The notes under the pieces were generated by a model. That model did not search any database. It was not told the origin of the DNA and worked only from the letters and a program-made list of their open reading frames with translations. A DNA stretch of 64,000 nucleotides. It comes from Microvelia longipes. Its lineage: Eukaryota; Arthropoda; Insecta; Hemiptera; Veliidae. Both the position numbers and the translations under genes were made by a program. This document shows, in pieces, positions 22,567-34,664 of this stretch (position 1 is the stretch's first letter; each line of letters opens with the position of its first letter). Location: NCBI GenBank assembly GCA_018340805.1, contig JACMZG010000008.1, positions 24,227,587 to 24,291,586 on the forward strand, in the 5' to 3' direction.

Positions 22567-23489
22567 GATATATAAAATATAATTATATATATAATACAAA
22601 ATTGATTAATATATTTTCAAAAAGGTTTTAAAAATATATTTAAGTCTCGAAGAGTTTTTTAATTTTAATTATAGTTTATTTAATAGTATTTTGTACCTCT
22701 AAGGTGTTTTTATTTCTTTATGTAATATAACGTATTTAATTATCATTTAATATGATTTAAATGAATAAAGATTGATTATGATTGAATAATATAAATTTTA
22801 GCTCCGTATACCATTATTGTTGGCTCTATTATCCATTCCGAGAATACTTAAATCGACCGGACTAAAGTTGTACGATTACACGAATAATTCTTTGGCTTTT
22901 AAAATGTAATGAGTTTTTAAATACATAATCCATATAGTCAATACACTATTCTTGGCTTGGTATTACGGTTGTGCACAAATTGTTCCCTCGGGATGAATTC
23001 AAGTGCCAAATATTAAAGGTTTTATGAGATATTTTTATTGGAATTGGAAGAGTTCCAGTCTAATTAGTATTGAGCCTTATTGGTTTTATAAGCCTTTCTC
23101 ACTCCTTTCTTCGACCCACTTCCTGTCCCGGAAATGAATATTTCTTCCTTACTTGTTCGTGAAGATGTAATTAAACGGTTTCATTAATGCTAAACTTCTT
23201 CTTTTGTATGAATTTTAATTTTTTTTATCCATATTTATTAATATATTCCACTTTTATTCTTTTAAAAGGGGTCATATTTTTAAATTACATCATTTGACTA
23301 ATACCTTATCCCTCATATACAATCCTATCCAAAAACTTAGGCGGATGCTATTTTGCCAAACACTCTAAATACTTTCATTAAAACAGTACAGTGAAACCAA
23401 GTACACATGCAGTAATACATTTTCAAGTCATACTTGAAACTGTCTTATTCTGTTTGTTGAGCTGCCTTACTTACAGCTAAGCATTTTTT
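22567..23489. other. AT-rich noncoding stretch
   Basis: No gene or recognised repeat seen. Confidence 0.5.
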
Positions 23490-23573
23490 AGGTTTCATTT
23501 CCTAGGCCTATGTCTCTACCTTCTTCTGGGTTTGTTTTTTTACATTCTTTAGGCCTCTGTCTTTACCTTCTTA
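23490..23573. repeat. 46-bp minisatellite, left part (cut off by LINE)
   Basis: About two units of the same minisatellite that fills 28808-30030. The stretch, including its rarer CCTAGGCCTATGTC variant followed by a CTTTACCTTCTTAT unit, is nearly identical to 28993-29080. The array breaks off exactly after ACCTTCTTA and resumes with ATGGGTTTG at 28808, so the LINE entered inside one unit. Confidence 0.85.
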
Positions 23574-23583
23574 TTTTTTTTTT

Positions 23584-23727
23584 AAACAACAATTCTTTAT
23601 TAATATATAAATAAGTAGGTATACATTTCAACAATAATATACAAAAGATACCTCCTGCTTAGATCAGGAGATCTGTGCTGCAGGAGGAGTCTAATTGGCT
23701 TTTAATTTTTTTTATATTGATACATGC

Positions 23728-23786
<59 letters not shown>

Positions 23787-24128
23787 GGGTTAGTTTAAAT
23801 AAAGATAATAAAGAAAATATTTGATGAATAAATGAGTATTGGTTGATTTAATAGATAAGAAAAAATATGATAAGGATCTAATTAATTCAATAATAAGAAT
23901 TTAATTATATTAGATAAAAAAATAATTAGAAAAAAATAATAATAATTATTTATAAAGTAAATAAGTTTTTTATAAAATAAGTATAATAAGTTTTTAAAAT
24001 AAAAAGTGGTGTAATATTGTGTAGTGTACGAGTATAGTTTTTGTTAGTGTGGTGAGTGAGTGTGTGATCTTAGGTTTTATTATTATATGTTGGTCAATTT
24101 TAATTTAATTTAATTGCTCTCTGTATCA
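23584..24128 (-). other. LINE 3' UTR with stem-loop and 57-base poly(T)
   Basis: Noncoding end of the LINE. Near the tail are two CTCCTG...CAGGAG-type stems (about 23651-23692), possibly a structure recognised by the reverse transcriptase. An uninterrupted T run at 23729-23785 (poly(A) on the LINE strand) divides the UTR. It could be an expanded internal A-run or the tail of a second nested insertion. Confidence 0.55.
23729..23785. repeat. Poly(T) homopolymer, 57 bases
   Basis: An uninterrupted run of T inside the LINE 3' region. Its true length may differ because long homopolymers are hard to sequence. Confidence 0.9.
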
Positions 24129-26067
24129 TTAAGTATGTATTGTTTTAATTTTTGTTTTGAAAGATTTTATATTTTTAATGCAAATTATTTCTTTGGAAGT
24201 TCATTCCATATCTGTGCTGCTCTATATTGCCAAGTTCTTTGTGCTGCTAGATCTACAGAAGGGGTTTTATATAAGTTATTTGTTTCTGATCTGGTGGATT
24301 TTCCGTGTTCTATTTTTTCTAGTGTGTGTTGTCCTTTAAATACTTTCAGTGCTGTATTGTATTATATATTTCTTCTATTTAATAATTCTAGTTTTTTAAA
24401 AAGAGGGTCTGCAGTTTGTCGTCTGTTTTTTTAAGTATAATTCGTATAATAGAGTTTTGTTGAATTTGTAGTGCATGTTTAGTAGTTTTTGTCGCAGCTC
24501 CCCAGCCAAGTATTCCGTATTGTAGTATAGAGTCAATCAGTCCGTAGTACAGTATTTTTAGTTCCGGTATAGTTAGTATTGTTCTCATTCTTAAAAATAT
24601 ATAAATGTACTGTCGTAGTTTGTCTGTTATGTTGTTGATATGTGGTTTCCAGTTTAGGTGGCTATCCAGTGTTATCCCTAAGTATTTTGCTGAGTCGACT
24701 TTTTTTATTGTTTGGCAGTAACAGGCAGGAAAATTTATATTGCAGTCAGGAGTGTGAATTTTTATATGGTCTATTTGTGGTTGCGATAGGTAGTTTAGTG
24801 TAAAGGTCATGAAATTAGTTTTTTTAACATTTATAGTGAGTAAGTTATTGTCTAAGTATTGTTTTATGACAATCATACTTCTTTCTGCTTTATTTAAACT
24901 TTCTGTGAAACTATTTGAAGAACAAAGAAGTATGACGTCATCAACAAACCCTTTTAGTACACCGTGTACGTTTAGTTTAAATATATCATTAATATGGACA
25001 AGAAATAAAAGACCAGCTAACACTGTTCCCTGTGGTATAGAATATTTTGCAGTGTAGTCGTCACCAACGACTCCATTTACTTTTACTTTGTATTTTCTAT
25101 CTTTTAAATAACTTATAAACCATTGCAACATTAAGCCTTTGATTCCTATCTCTTTAAGTTTTTATTAATAAAGTGTGAGACACAGAGTCAAATGCTTTTG
25201 TTAAATCTAGTAGTACTGCAACTGGTTTTTCTCCTGAGTCAATTTTTTCTATAATATAGTTTGTAACATCCGAGATTGCATCCTGAGTACTGACTCCTTC
25301 TTGGAAGCCATATTGATTTTTAGATAGTATTGAATTTTTATTTAAGTGCTCTATAAATTTTTCTTTTACAATTTTTTCTATTATTTTAGAAATGTTAGAT
25401 ACTAGAGATATGGGTCGGTAGTTCTTTGGGTCTAATTTAGATTCATTTATGTATAGGAGTAATTATTGCTATTTTTAAAGTGTCAGGGAAAATGCCTGTT
25501 TTAAAACTTAAGTTTGTTATATGTAATAATGGTTTGACTAATGAGTCAATGTTGTCCTTAAGTAAAGTAGCTGTTATTTGGTCATGTCCTGGACCAGAAC
25601 CGCCTCTAAGGTCTTGCACTGCTTTTTTAATTTTTTTCTTCATTTATTTCTAAGTTTTCCCAATAATTTATAATATAGACTTGTGTATTATTTGAATTTA
25701 TTTGGTTTGATTTATTTATTTATTGGCTAATGTTTCACCAACTTCAGTGAAATATTTCCCATTTCATTTGCAACTTTAAGCGTTCTTTATTCCCATCTAT
25801 TACTAGACCGTTTTCAGTGGTTATTTTGCTTATATAGTTATTTGTTTTCTTTTTTCTACCAAATATTTCATTTGTTGCTGACCAGATTTTCCTAACATTA
25901 TTTTCACAGCGTTCTACTTTCTTTAGTACATATTCATTTTTTGTTTTAATAATTAATTTGTTTAATGTTTTGCAATATTTTTTGAAATAATCTTTTAGTT
26001 TAGTGTTATACGGTTGTTTGATTATTTTTTTACTTAATTTTTCTTTTTTTCGGATGGATACAACCAA
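24129..26067 (-). pseudogene. LINE ORF2, linker and reverse transcriptase part
   Basis: Pieces of a CR1/Jockey-type reverse transcriptase, spread over several frames. 25744-26067 is the basic linker. 25443-25643 has the GPGHDQI and IITPIHK finger motifs. 24388-25131 has the IPQGTVLAGLLFLVHINDI block and GFVDDVILL, with the catalytic Asp pair. The Ala usual at the second position of this box is Val here. YLGITLDSHLNW follows. The last part runs in another frame from about 24430 to a stop at 24129-24131. It would copy the LINE RNA at a nicked target. The shifts make it inactive. Confidence 0.85.
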
Positions 26068-26126
26068 ACCATGACTTATCCATGGTTTTAGTTTGATAAA
26101 TTTTCTATGTGTTGGTGGGTATGTTT

Positions 26127-27020
26127 TTATTTCAGTAGATAGCGTAATATAATTTTTATTGTTTTTATAAATATATTTGTTGCTTTGTTCGTGTCATTTT
26201 CTTGTGTTATTAGGTTCCAGGTTTCAGACTTTAATAAATTGTCTAATTCATTGTAATTAATTGTATTTATTTGTTTTGGATTATTGTCTGTTTGTTTTGT
26301 TAGTCTGTTGTTTGTTAGGTTGTCAATGGTAGCTAATAAACTGTAATGATCTGTAATTCTTGTTTTAATGACTTCTGTAGAAATATCATTTGATATATTT
26401 TGAGAGGCAAAAATATGGTCTATACATGATGCACTATGATCAGTAACTCTGGTATATTCATTGATCAAAGGAATTAATTTTTGGTCAGTCAACATATCTA
26501 AGTAATTGTATGCTTCGGAATCTAGTGAGTCACCATCTTCTACTTTAATATTTATGTTTATGTCTCCGATAATTAATTTATTTTTGCATGGATTTTCAAT
26601 CATGTGTGTTTCTAGCTCATCTATGAACTTATTGGTATCACCACTAGGAGATCTGTATAGTGCTATTATATTTATCTTTTTTTTTTTATTTTCATAAGAA
26701 TAGCATTACAGTCACTCATAGTAAGTTCTTTTATTTCAATATTCAAATCTAAGCATTCTTTTATATAGACTACTATTCCACTATTTTTATTATAGTTGTT
26801 TTTGGTTGTTTTAATTTCATATCCATCAAGTTTGAATTCTTCGATTATTTTATTTTTTAAAAAAGCTTCTGAGAGAATTATTATCAGGTTTAATTTTAGT
26901 TTGGTGAAGTTTAATACATATTTGGTCAAAATTCTTATGCATGCTTCTAATGTTAGTGTGAAATATTGTTAATGTGTTTGTATTGTTTATTGTAATTTGT
27001 GTATTGTTGTCGTTTTGCAT
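26127..27020 (-). pseudogene. LINE ORF2, APE-type endonuclease part
   Basis: Starts with a likely ORF2 Met at 27018-27020, soon followed by an FHTNIRSM block, the usual N-terminal motif of APE-like LINE endonucleases. A segment around 26820-26880 holds the catalytic Glu region (LSEAF). 26127-26603 contains GDINI, CIDHIF and ITDHYSLL, matching the later catalytic Asp/Asn and His motifs. The enzyme nicks target DNA to start insertion. At least two frameshifts (about 26930 and 26670) disrupt it. Confidence 0.82.
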
Positions 27021-27222
27021 GTTTTTTATTAGTTGTTTAGGTTATTTAGAATAGGTTAAATTATAGAATAGATTAAATTAATTATAATATGGTTTAATTA
27101 TAAGTTTAATTTTTAGATAGATAAGGTTAGTATTATTAGTAGTACAAGGTTGCTATAGATATTAATAAATAAATAATGCAATAAATATATGTTTTTATAG
27201 GGTTACTTGGTTTTTGTGGTTT

Positions 27223-27690
27223 TTAGTTACTAGTTGTTTTCTTTTCTTCCTCTAAGCTATCTTCATTAGGTATTTTCCATAGTTCTTTTATCTTCATATT
27301 GACATCTAGACTTCTTAGTTTAGGTAAATCTCGTATGTATATCGGATATGATTCATCGTCTTTCTTTAAACTTATTCTTCCGTCTTTTATATTTAGGTAT
27401 TTGTATGAGTATGTAGTTTTTATTTTTTTTGCTAGGCTTAGGAGTAGTTTGTTTGTTACTGTCAGATGTTCATTTATATATATATGTTTATTTTTTTGTT
27501 CATGATTTGGATATACGTCTTTTACAGCAGGTTGGATTTCTTTGCTCTTTTTTATCCATTTTTCTCTTACAACCCTGTTGCTCATAAGACAGATAATTGG
27601 TCTTATTTTTCCAGGCACTCTTGTGTTTACTCTATGGGCAATTAATATTTCATCCTTTGCTTCTTTTATTCCTAAGACTTCGCCTATCCT
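27223..27690 (-). pseudogene. LINE ORF1, C-terminal FP-like domain
   Basis: A 131-codon open stretch with preceding residues in the same frame. It has the IRPIICLMSNRVVREKW strand-helix, an IYINEHLT motif, and a basic YKYLNIKDGRISLKKD hairpin. These are characteristic of the domain shared by LINE ORF1 proteins and baculovirus FP (25K) proteins. It lies in a different frame from the N-terminal part, so a shift near 27690 splits ORF1. It is probably involved in RNA or nucleoprotein binding. Confidence 0.75.
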
Positions 27691-28301
27691 TTTACCACTG
27701 CTTTACAATTTTCGTTTTTAAATTCTGGGACATCTGAAATTTCAATATTTTCGATTCTAAATCTTTGTTGAGTTTCGTTTTCTGTTCTTATTGTTTTTTC
27801 CTGTTCTTCTTTCATTTGTTGATTTTCTTTTGACAATTTTATATTTATTTCTAGTAGTCTTTTATATTTTGTTTCAAATTCATTTTTTACTTCTTGTATT
27901 TTTAGTTCAAGTTCACTTTTAATTTTGTCACATTTAGTATCAATATTATTTATTTTTTCATTTAATTCACAAATCGTGCTATTTAAGCTATTTACCGTTG
28001 TTTCTATATTTGTAATTTTAGGTATTAAAGAAGTCAACAGGTTCATTTTTGCAAGAATTTCTTGTGTATTTGTTTCTAGTGATGCAATTCTTTGGTCGGT
28101 GGTTAAAGTAGTATTCCCAGCTTCCATTTGCTTTATTTCCCGTTTCTTACAATTTAAACATTTCCATGAGTTTCTTTTGTTTTTAGTTATTACATTACCA
28201 TCATTAGTACACGCATCATGAAATTTATTTTCACACAATATACACTTCATAAATAGTTCGTTTATGATGTCTTCTTCACAGTAGATACACTTATTTTCCA
28301 T
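27684..28301 (-). pseudogene. LINE ORF1, PHD-type zinc finger and coiled coil
   Basis: 205 codons. The N-terminus has a C4HC3-like zinc finger: CIYC (residues 4-7), CILC (20-23), HDAC (28-31), then CLNC (about 48-51). From about residue 70 there is a long Leu/Ile-heptad, Lys/Glu-rich coiled coil, likely for trimer or multimer formation. PHD-finger ORF1 proteins are known from CR1/Jockey-type LINEs. The start Met at 28301 follows an AT-rich 5' UTR and precedes the zinc finger directly, so the start is believable. The frame is lost at its C-terminus. Confidence 0.82.
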
Positions 28302-28807
28302 TTTTATATTTATTTTAATTTTTATTTTATTATTATTAATCTTGTAAATTTTTTATTTATTTTTAAGTAATTTAATTTTTTATTATTAGTTAATATTTAA
28401 TTTATTTATTTAATTATTATTTTTTAGTAAGTTATAAAATTATTGAATAGTAGAGGAAGATTGTTTTTTGTTAATAAGTAAATAAAGATTAAATTCTTTT
28501 ATCTAGATTATTTTGTTTTCATTTAGCTAAATATTGTTGTTTTCTTTATTTATTTGAAACTTTGTACTAATATAGTTTATTACATTATTTAAATCAAGAA
28601 ATTCACTTTATATTTTTATATAAATTCAATTTTTTCAATTATTTTTAGCATATATGCATTAAGTTTATACTTATTTTAAAGCTATTAATTTAAGGAGTTT
28701 TTTGTTACAAAATTTGGTGTAAAAAACTTGTTTTAAACTTAATTAATAATTGTAAAAAGAGGAGCACTAGTCAAACACATGTGTCTTATTGAACTCTTTC
28801 TGATAGA
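28302..28807 (-). other. LINE 5' UTR
   Basis: Noncoding AT-rich lead of the LINE, ending at the junction with the minisatellite (ATGGGTTTG starts at 28808). It is a full-length-like 5' end, since most LINE insertions are 5' truncated. Confidence 0.55.
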
Positions 28808-30030
28808 ATGGGTTTGTCTTTTACATTCTTTTAGGCCTCTGTCTCTACCTTCTTCTGGGTTTGTCTTTTACATTCTCTTGGCCTCTGTCTCTACCTTCTT
28901 CTGGATTTGTTTTTTTACATTCTTTAGGCCTCTGTCTTAATCGTTTTTTTGAGTTTGTCTTTTACATTTCTATGCTTATGTCTCTACCTTCTGTGGGTTT
29001 TCATTTCCTAGGCCTATGTCTCTACCTTATTCTGGGTTTGTTTTTTTACATTCTTTAGGCCTCTGTCTTTACCTTCTTATGGGTTTGTCTTTACATTCTT
29101 TAGGCCTCTGTCTCTACCTTCTTCTGGATTTTGTTTTTTTTTTACATTCTCTTGGCCTCTGTCTCTACCTTCTTCTGGGTTTGTTTTTTACATTTTTTAG
29201 GCCTCTGTCTCTACCTTCTTCTGGGTTTGTTTTTTACATTCTTTAGGCCTCTGTCTCTACCTTCTTCTGGGTTTGTCTTTTACATTCTCTTGGCCTCTGT
29301 CTCTACCTTCTTCTGGATTTGTTTTTTTACATTCTTTAGGCCTCTGTCTTAATCGTTTTTTTGAGTTTGTCTTTTACATTTCTATGCTTATGTCTCTACC
29401 TTCTGTTGGGTTTTCATTTCCTAGGCCTACGTCTCTACCTTATTCTGGGTTTGTTTTTTTACATTCTTTAGGCCTCTGTCTTTACCTTCTTCTGGGTTTG
29501 TCTTTTACATTCTCTTGGCCTCTGTCTCTACCTTCTTCTGGATTTGTTTTTTTTTACATTCTTTAGGCCTCTGTCTCTGCCTTCTTCTGGGTTTGTCTTT
29601 TACATTCTCTTGGCCTCTGTCTCTACCTTCTTCTGGGTTTGTTTTTTACATTCTCTTGGGACTCTGTCTCTACCTTCTTCTGGGTTTGTTTTTTTTACAT
29701 TCTTCAGGCCTCTGTCTCTACCTTCTTCTGGATTTGTTTTTTTTACATTCTTTAGGCCTCTGTCTCTACCTTCTTCTGGGTTTGTCTTTTTACACTTTCT
29801 TGGCCTCTGTCTCTACCTTCTTCTGGGTTTGTTTTTTTACATTCTTTAGGCCTCTGCTCTACCTTCTTCTGGGTTTGTTTTTTACATTCTCTTGGCCTCT
29901 GTCTCTACCTTCTTCTGTGTTTGTCTTTTACTTTCTCTAGGTCTCTGTCTTAATCGTTTTTTGAGTTTGTCTTTTACATTTCTGCTTATGTCTCTACCTT
30001 CTGTTGGGTTTGTCTTCCACATCCTCTATG
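28808..30030. repeat. 46-bp minisatellite array, right part
   Basis: About 26 units of roughly 46 bases. Each contains TCTACCTTCTTCTGGGTTTG, then TTTTTTACATTCT and TTAGGCCTCTG or CTTGGCCTCTG. Several units carry variants (GGATTTG, CTTAATCG...GAGTTTG, CATTTCCTAGG). The variant block CTTAATCG recurs at 28936 and 29348, exactly 412 bases apart, giving a higher-order repeat of about nine units. It recurs again at 29949. All + frames are open over long spans because the unit lacks stops. I do not regard these as genes. Confidence 0.92.
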
Positions 30031-31992
30031 CTCGGATTTAATGTCCCAGGGGTGTTTTGAAACACCTCTGGGCTCTTGGTCTATAATCATTAAACTATTT
30101 ATGAAAAATGTGTTATATAGTATAATATAGTTCATATCTTCAATCTGCAATTTTGGCCAATATTCATCCGAAAATTACGCTTTGATCATGTCTTTATGAC
30201 ATGATAAAAAAAAAATAAACCGTTTGTATGTGTATTAGTACCCATTATGTTACTGTGTTTTTCTATTTTGTTGTGTAAATTTTAAGCATTATTTACGTCA
30301 AATATTCGCTGAAAGATATTTGATCAACTTGCTATGCAAGTGTTTTATGTTATTAAATTACATCAGAATATTAAGTATCTAATGAATTGTTTGTTATGTA
30401 AATAATTTTTAATGAGAAACACTACGTATTTAGTTTGTTTTGAAAAAATAGATTAGTAGATCTTGTTCTAGATTTTTTTTCTTTCCCAAAATATGAATAT
30501 TTACTAAGTTCAGTTTCCTCTATGAATTATTAGTTGAAACCCTAAACCTGATTTTACGCCTATCCACGATTCGAAATATTTAACTGTAACCTACCAGTTT
30601 TTTTCTATTATTAACTTTTATATGTAATTTAAATTTTTGAAAACTAATAATTCATGTATTCAACTTTATAATAACCATAATTGCTGATTTAAATGTTTTA
30701 AAAATTATTCCTTCTCCTACTATAAATACATTATGCTAAAGAGGTATATTATTTCACAATTTTTTACTGAGCTCAAAATGTATTTTTGAATATTTATTTT
30801 TCTTCTATTATGTCCGGGATGAGGTCAGAAACAGAACGATAATGGATCATAATTCACTGAATGACTTGTATATGTCATATAGTTATAATGGATAAAATCT
30901 TTAAGGAAAACCTATTCATCTATTGTATAATTTTGAGTCGCTTCTGCGCTGATTTTGGGAATATTTAACGGATATTTGATTTTTATTTAAAATTGATAAG
31001 ACCGATGTAATAAGTTACTAGAAGAAGATATATTTTTTAAATTTATTTATTATTAATATAGATGAAGAATTAAACCTTGTGTGATCCTTAGATTCACGAA
31101 AAATGTTGGCGTAAAAATACCTGTTTATGACAAGAGCATTTCTTAGGATTCAGATTTAAATCCGGGATTGTATACATAATACAATTGTGTGTGGGGGTGT
31201 TTGGTTCAGTCACCATTGTGTTAGATCGCCACTGCCAACTGACCTGGATTAGTATAACAACAATGATGGCAAGGTCCAACATCGGCTGCCATGGTGTTGG
31301 CTCTTCTTCTTGTACGAAACACATATTACTAGCCTCTTTGCGAGTATTATAGTACAACTTTCAATCTTAAGCATTGGACTTTATTGCTATCTCCTGTTAT
31401 AGTTAAATTGAAATTATTCGTTTCATTGTCGTGTTAAAAATATTTGTTTCATTACATAATTTCAAGGTTAATTATCTATGTATTTATTAGTAAATAAAGT
31501 TATGTTATTATTATTATTAATAATGTATGAAGTTTAGGCATGAGATGATCCTGCGTACTTAGGCCACTTGTGATTTCGTATAGTTTATGCTACACTGTCT
31601 TTTAATGCTGCGTTGACTTTTAATCGTTTTTAGTAAATTTTATATACCTACCTTCTTTGTAAATTTAATTTAATCTCCCCTGTCTTGAGATTGCAATCGA
31701 AGCACTATCATATCGTTTAATTAATAAAGCCATCTAAAGGTTTATGTAAGTTTATAATATTTCAGTCTTATATTGATCCAAAAACATCGTAAAAGTGTGG
31801 TTTATGTGATGTCGTGACATCGCACAGGCTTGTGACCAACGACTGTCCATTCATTCTAAAGGATGTAATGCACAATTTTAGTATCTCTTTCGCAACGACC
31901 CCCTTTCTTGTTTTTGGTTCTAGTTCAATCTTAAATAGTTAGAATTTTAGAGTTTATTTGAAGTACCCCTTTTAACCGATCGTATTAATATT
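30031..31992. other. Noncoding stretch after the minisatellite
   Basis: A near-perfect hairpin CCCAGGGGTGTTT/AAACACCTCTGGG lies at 30044-30072 at the array edge. A GC-richer block (31090-31340) has a minus-strand open frame of 87 codons without a recognised domain. No gene supported. Confidence 0.4.

Positions 31993-32075
<83 letters not shown>
31993..32075. repeat. (AT)n microsatellite, pure
   Basis: About 40 uninterrupted AT units. The cleanest simple repeat in the window. Confidence 0.95.
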
Positions 32076-32078
<3 letters not shown>

Positions 32079-34664
32079 TTATTATTTATTATTACTTAGG
32101 ATTTAATTTTTAATTTGTTAAGAAATCTATTCTTTTAGTTTTAAATTAAGATGAAATTTCAAGATGGTAAATGTAATTGCATTTTTGGAATGTATCTATT
32201 TAGTATTATTTGTACATTTAGTGATTTATTATATAGAAGTATATATTATGCATTCTACTTTTAATAAATGCATCTGAACATCGAATCTTTGATTTCGAAG
32301 CAAGCATTGAACTAAAAATACATTTTTTATTATATTTAGATATAATATATCGTTTGGATTCTGCATCATTTAGTCGCATGATAAAGCGATTTATTTTTTG
32401 AATACTCCGTTGATATATCAGTAAGAAGCTAAGTTCAATCTATACATGTCAATAAGTTGAGCAAGATGGTCTTTTAGTTCGATTTTATTTTAGTTTTTTA
32501 ATGTATTGTTTATTCAGGGTTGGATCTTATTGTTATTTTATGTACTTTTCTATTCTGGTTTTAATGTATTGCTACATACGTTATTATTTGACTTTTAATG
32601 ATTTTAAAAGCTTAGAGTTTAAAAGAGCTTGGCAAACAAGCATTTGATTTTTTGAGGAGTGTTAAATATATTTGTTGGGATGACTGACAGGAATATAAAC
32701 AAATGTCTGGTTGGAAACTGAAATGAAGATATGTTGATTGGTTAGTCACTTTACGTAATCTCCTTAGCCAATCATCATCTAATATCTACTTAATGAAAAT
32801 ATCTGTTGACAATGTTATATTATATTTTTGCCAATTTATGAGGTAGTTTTCATGGAAGGAGTGGAAAAAGGATCAATTTTGCTTGGGCTCAAGTTTTTTA
32901 TTATTTTCTCTCCCCTGTATGTTTGTTTTATTGTCCTCTTCCAGATTTTTATGTTAGAACTGTTTTTAACATTTTTAAAGTTATGACCTTATAGCGATTA
33001 TTTGTTCTATTTGTTTCGTCTATCGTAACCCTAAACATTTACGATATATTTCTTTTAAGTCCCCAAGTGTCCGATGGAGGAAGATAAATTTTATCGGACA
33101 TGGCTTGTACTAGAATGGAGTGCTATACTCGTCATGAAGTAGGTGGGAACCTAAAGTTGATGTTGGCTGGTTTATCTCCTACTCCAGTAGATATGCCTCT
33201 TGTAGAGATGTAAGTCCTAAAGTGATCGCACCTTTGCATAAATAAAACAATCACCCTCGATTCCATTTGTGATGCTACTGGATTCATAAAAAGCTATGAT
33301 CTTGGGCTGTACGGCCTTTAAGTTGACCAATGCCTAAGAAGATCCATAGTCAGTTTCAGATCTTTGCTAAACTGCTTCAGTTTGTGTTCTTTCGTCACTA
33401 TGTAAACATTTAAAGTCAAAAGCAGTCTTCTCATATTTTAGACCTGTGTTTGCGGATTGCTTACATCGCTGAATGCTGAAACCCAGGTTGAATTACACTT
33501 TCAATGCTTCGTTTGCATTTGAATGTCATTGCTTGTTTATACAAGATGTCATTCTATTTTGTTACAACTCTAGTTAACACATTATTTTATTTATGAGTTA
33601 ACAATTACAATTCATGAGTTTTTCATTTCCCTAGACCTATTAGACCAAGTATAGGTCTAGTCTAGTATTATTGTTGAAATGATAGGTATTTGTTGTTAAA
33701 TGATTGGTTTAAATACTATTGTTGAATTGATAGATATTTCATTTTATAGTGTTGTGTAGTTTATTAAATATCCTGTATTTGTTGTATCTGCATCGTATCA
33801 TACGACGTACTATGCAGTTTGACCTTTCTAGTGTTATTTGATTTACAGAGTCAAAAAATATTAAGTGTATGGTTAGGAAGATGTGTATAGGAGAGATAGG
33901 AAGGGTCTGAGTTATTGCTTGGGCAGGTTCTTCCAGAGTAATAATTACAGATTATTAGAAGAAACTCCAGAGGCTTGGGTTAGCGACCTCACTCTATTCC
34001 TTTGGCCTCGTATTTCTCTTTTTTATCGTAAGTTTTTGAACACAGCACGCATCTTATAGTTCCATAGAGCAACGCTGCTATCTCATCTCCTACGACTTTT
34101 GGCTCATAAATTGTGCTGATTTCTCTTTTCAACAGATCATATCTAAGGTTTAAATTGAAAGGAAGTAACAGGTCAACCTGTGGAATAATTATTTTTAATT
34201 TTTCTTCTAGTAATATTAATGTATACTTTCTTATTAATGTATTATTACTTTTAAACTTAATTTCCTTTCTTAGTTCTTCTTTCTCCTTCATAAACTTGAT
34301 TCTCATCTTCTTATCCTTGCTGTGAAGTTTCTTTCATTTAGTCTTCAATTGTACCTGTTACAAATAAATTTTTAAATCATTTGCCTAATTTTAACGCCTG
34401 GACAGGAAACTTAGAATTTATTATTGGTTAAATTGTTACGTGATTTTTATATGTGCCTTTATCAAATATTAAACACTAATTTAACAAAATATTTTTCACT
34501 TTTAATATTTTAATATTAATTCATACCACAATGTTAAGAAATAATAGCATTAAATATAAATGATTAGTTAAAATTATCTATTTTTGTTTAAACCATTTCA
34601 TTTATTCATTGAGGAAATAATGTGAATTTAATTCTTTTGTTGCTCATTAATCCTATGATGCCTG
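32076..34664. other. AT-rich noncoding stretch
   Basis: No gene recognised. A short inverted repeat (TGTCCGAT...ATCGGACA, 33069-33100) is visible. A minus-strand open frame of 105 codons (33989-34306) is Lys/Glu-rich, has no known motif, and overlaps an open frame on the other strand. Confidence 0.4.

Larger units (their letters stand above)
23574..28807 (-). mobile_element. Non-LTR retrotransposon (CR1/Jockey-like, PHD-finger ORF1)
   Basis: A roughly 5.2-kb LINE, read on the minus strand. From its 5' end (28807) it has a 5' UTR, ORF1 (PHD-type zinc finger, coiled coil, C-terminal baculovirus FP-like domain), ORF2 (APE endonuclease plus reverse transcriptase), and a 3' UTR with an AATAAA signal (about 23597-23602) ending in a short A-tail at 23574-23583. 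ORF order and motifs fit the CR1/Jockey group. It sits in the minisatellite, whose two halves join perfectly without it. Frameshifts in ORF1 and ORF2 show it is inactive, yet it seems near full length. Confidence 0.88.

Noticed and set aside
24114..24434. Open frame of 106 codons on the + strand
   Set aside because: Antisense of the LINE reverse transcriptase C-terminus.
28861..29940. Several long overlapping + strand open frames with repeated Leu/Phe/Ser peptides
   Set aside because: They are translations of the 46-bp minisatellite, open in all + frames because the unit has no stop codon. The unit length is not a multiple of three and varies, so a conserved protein is not maintained.
31094..31357. 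Minus-strand open frame of 87 codons with several Cys
   Set aside because: Cys spacing fits no domain I know, and there are no splice signals in consistent phase.
31993..32075. Possible functional element in the AT repeat
   Set aside because: A pure dinucleotide microsatellite; nothing beyond simple sequence is visible.
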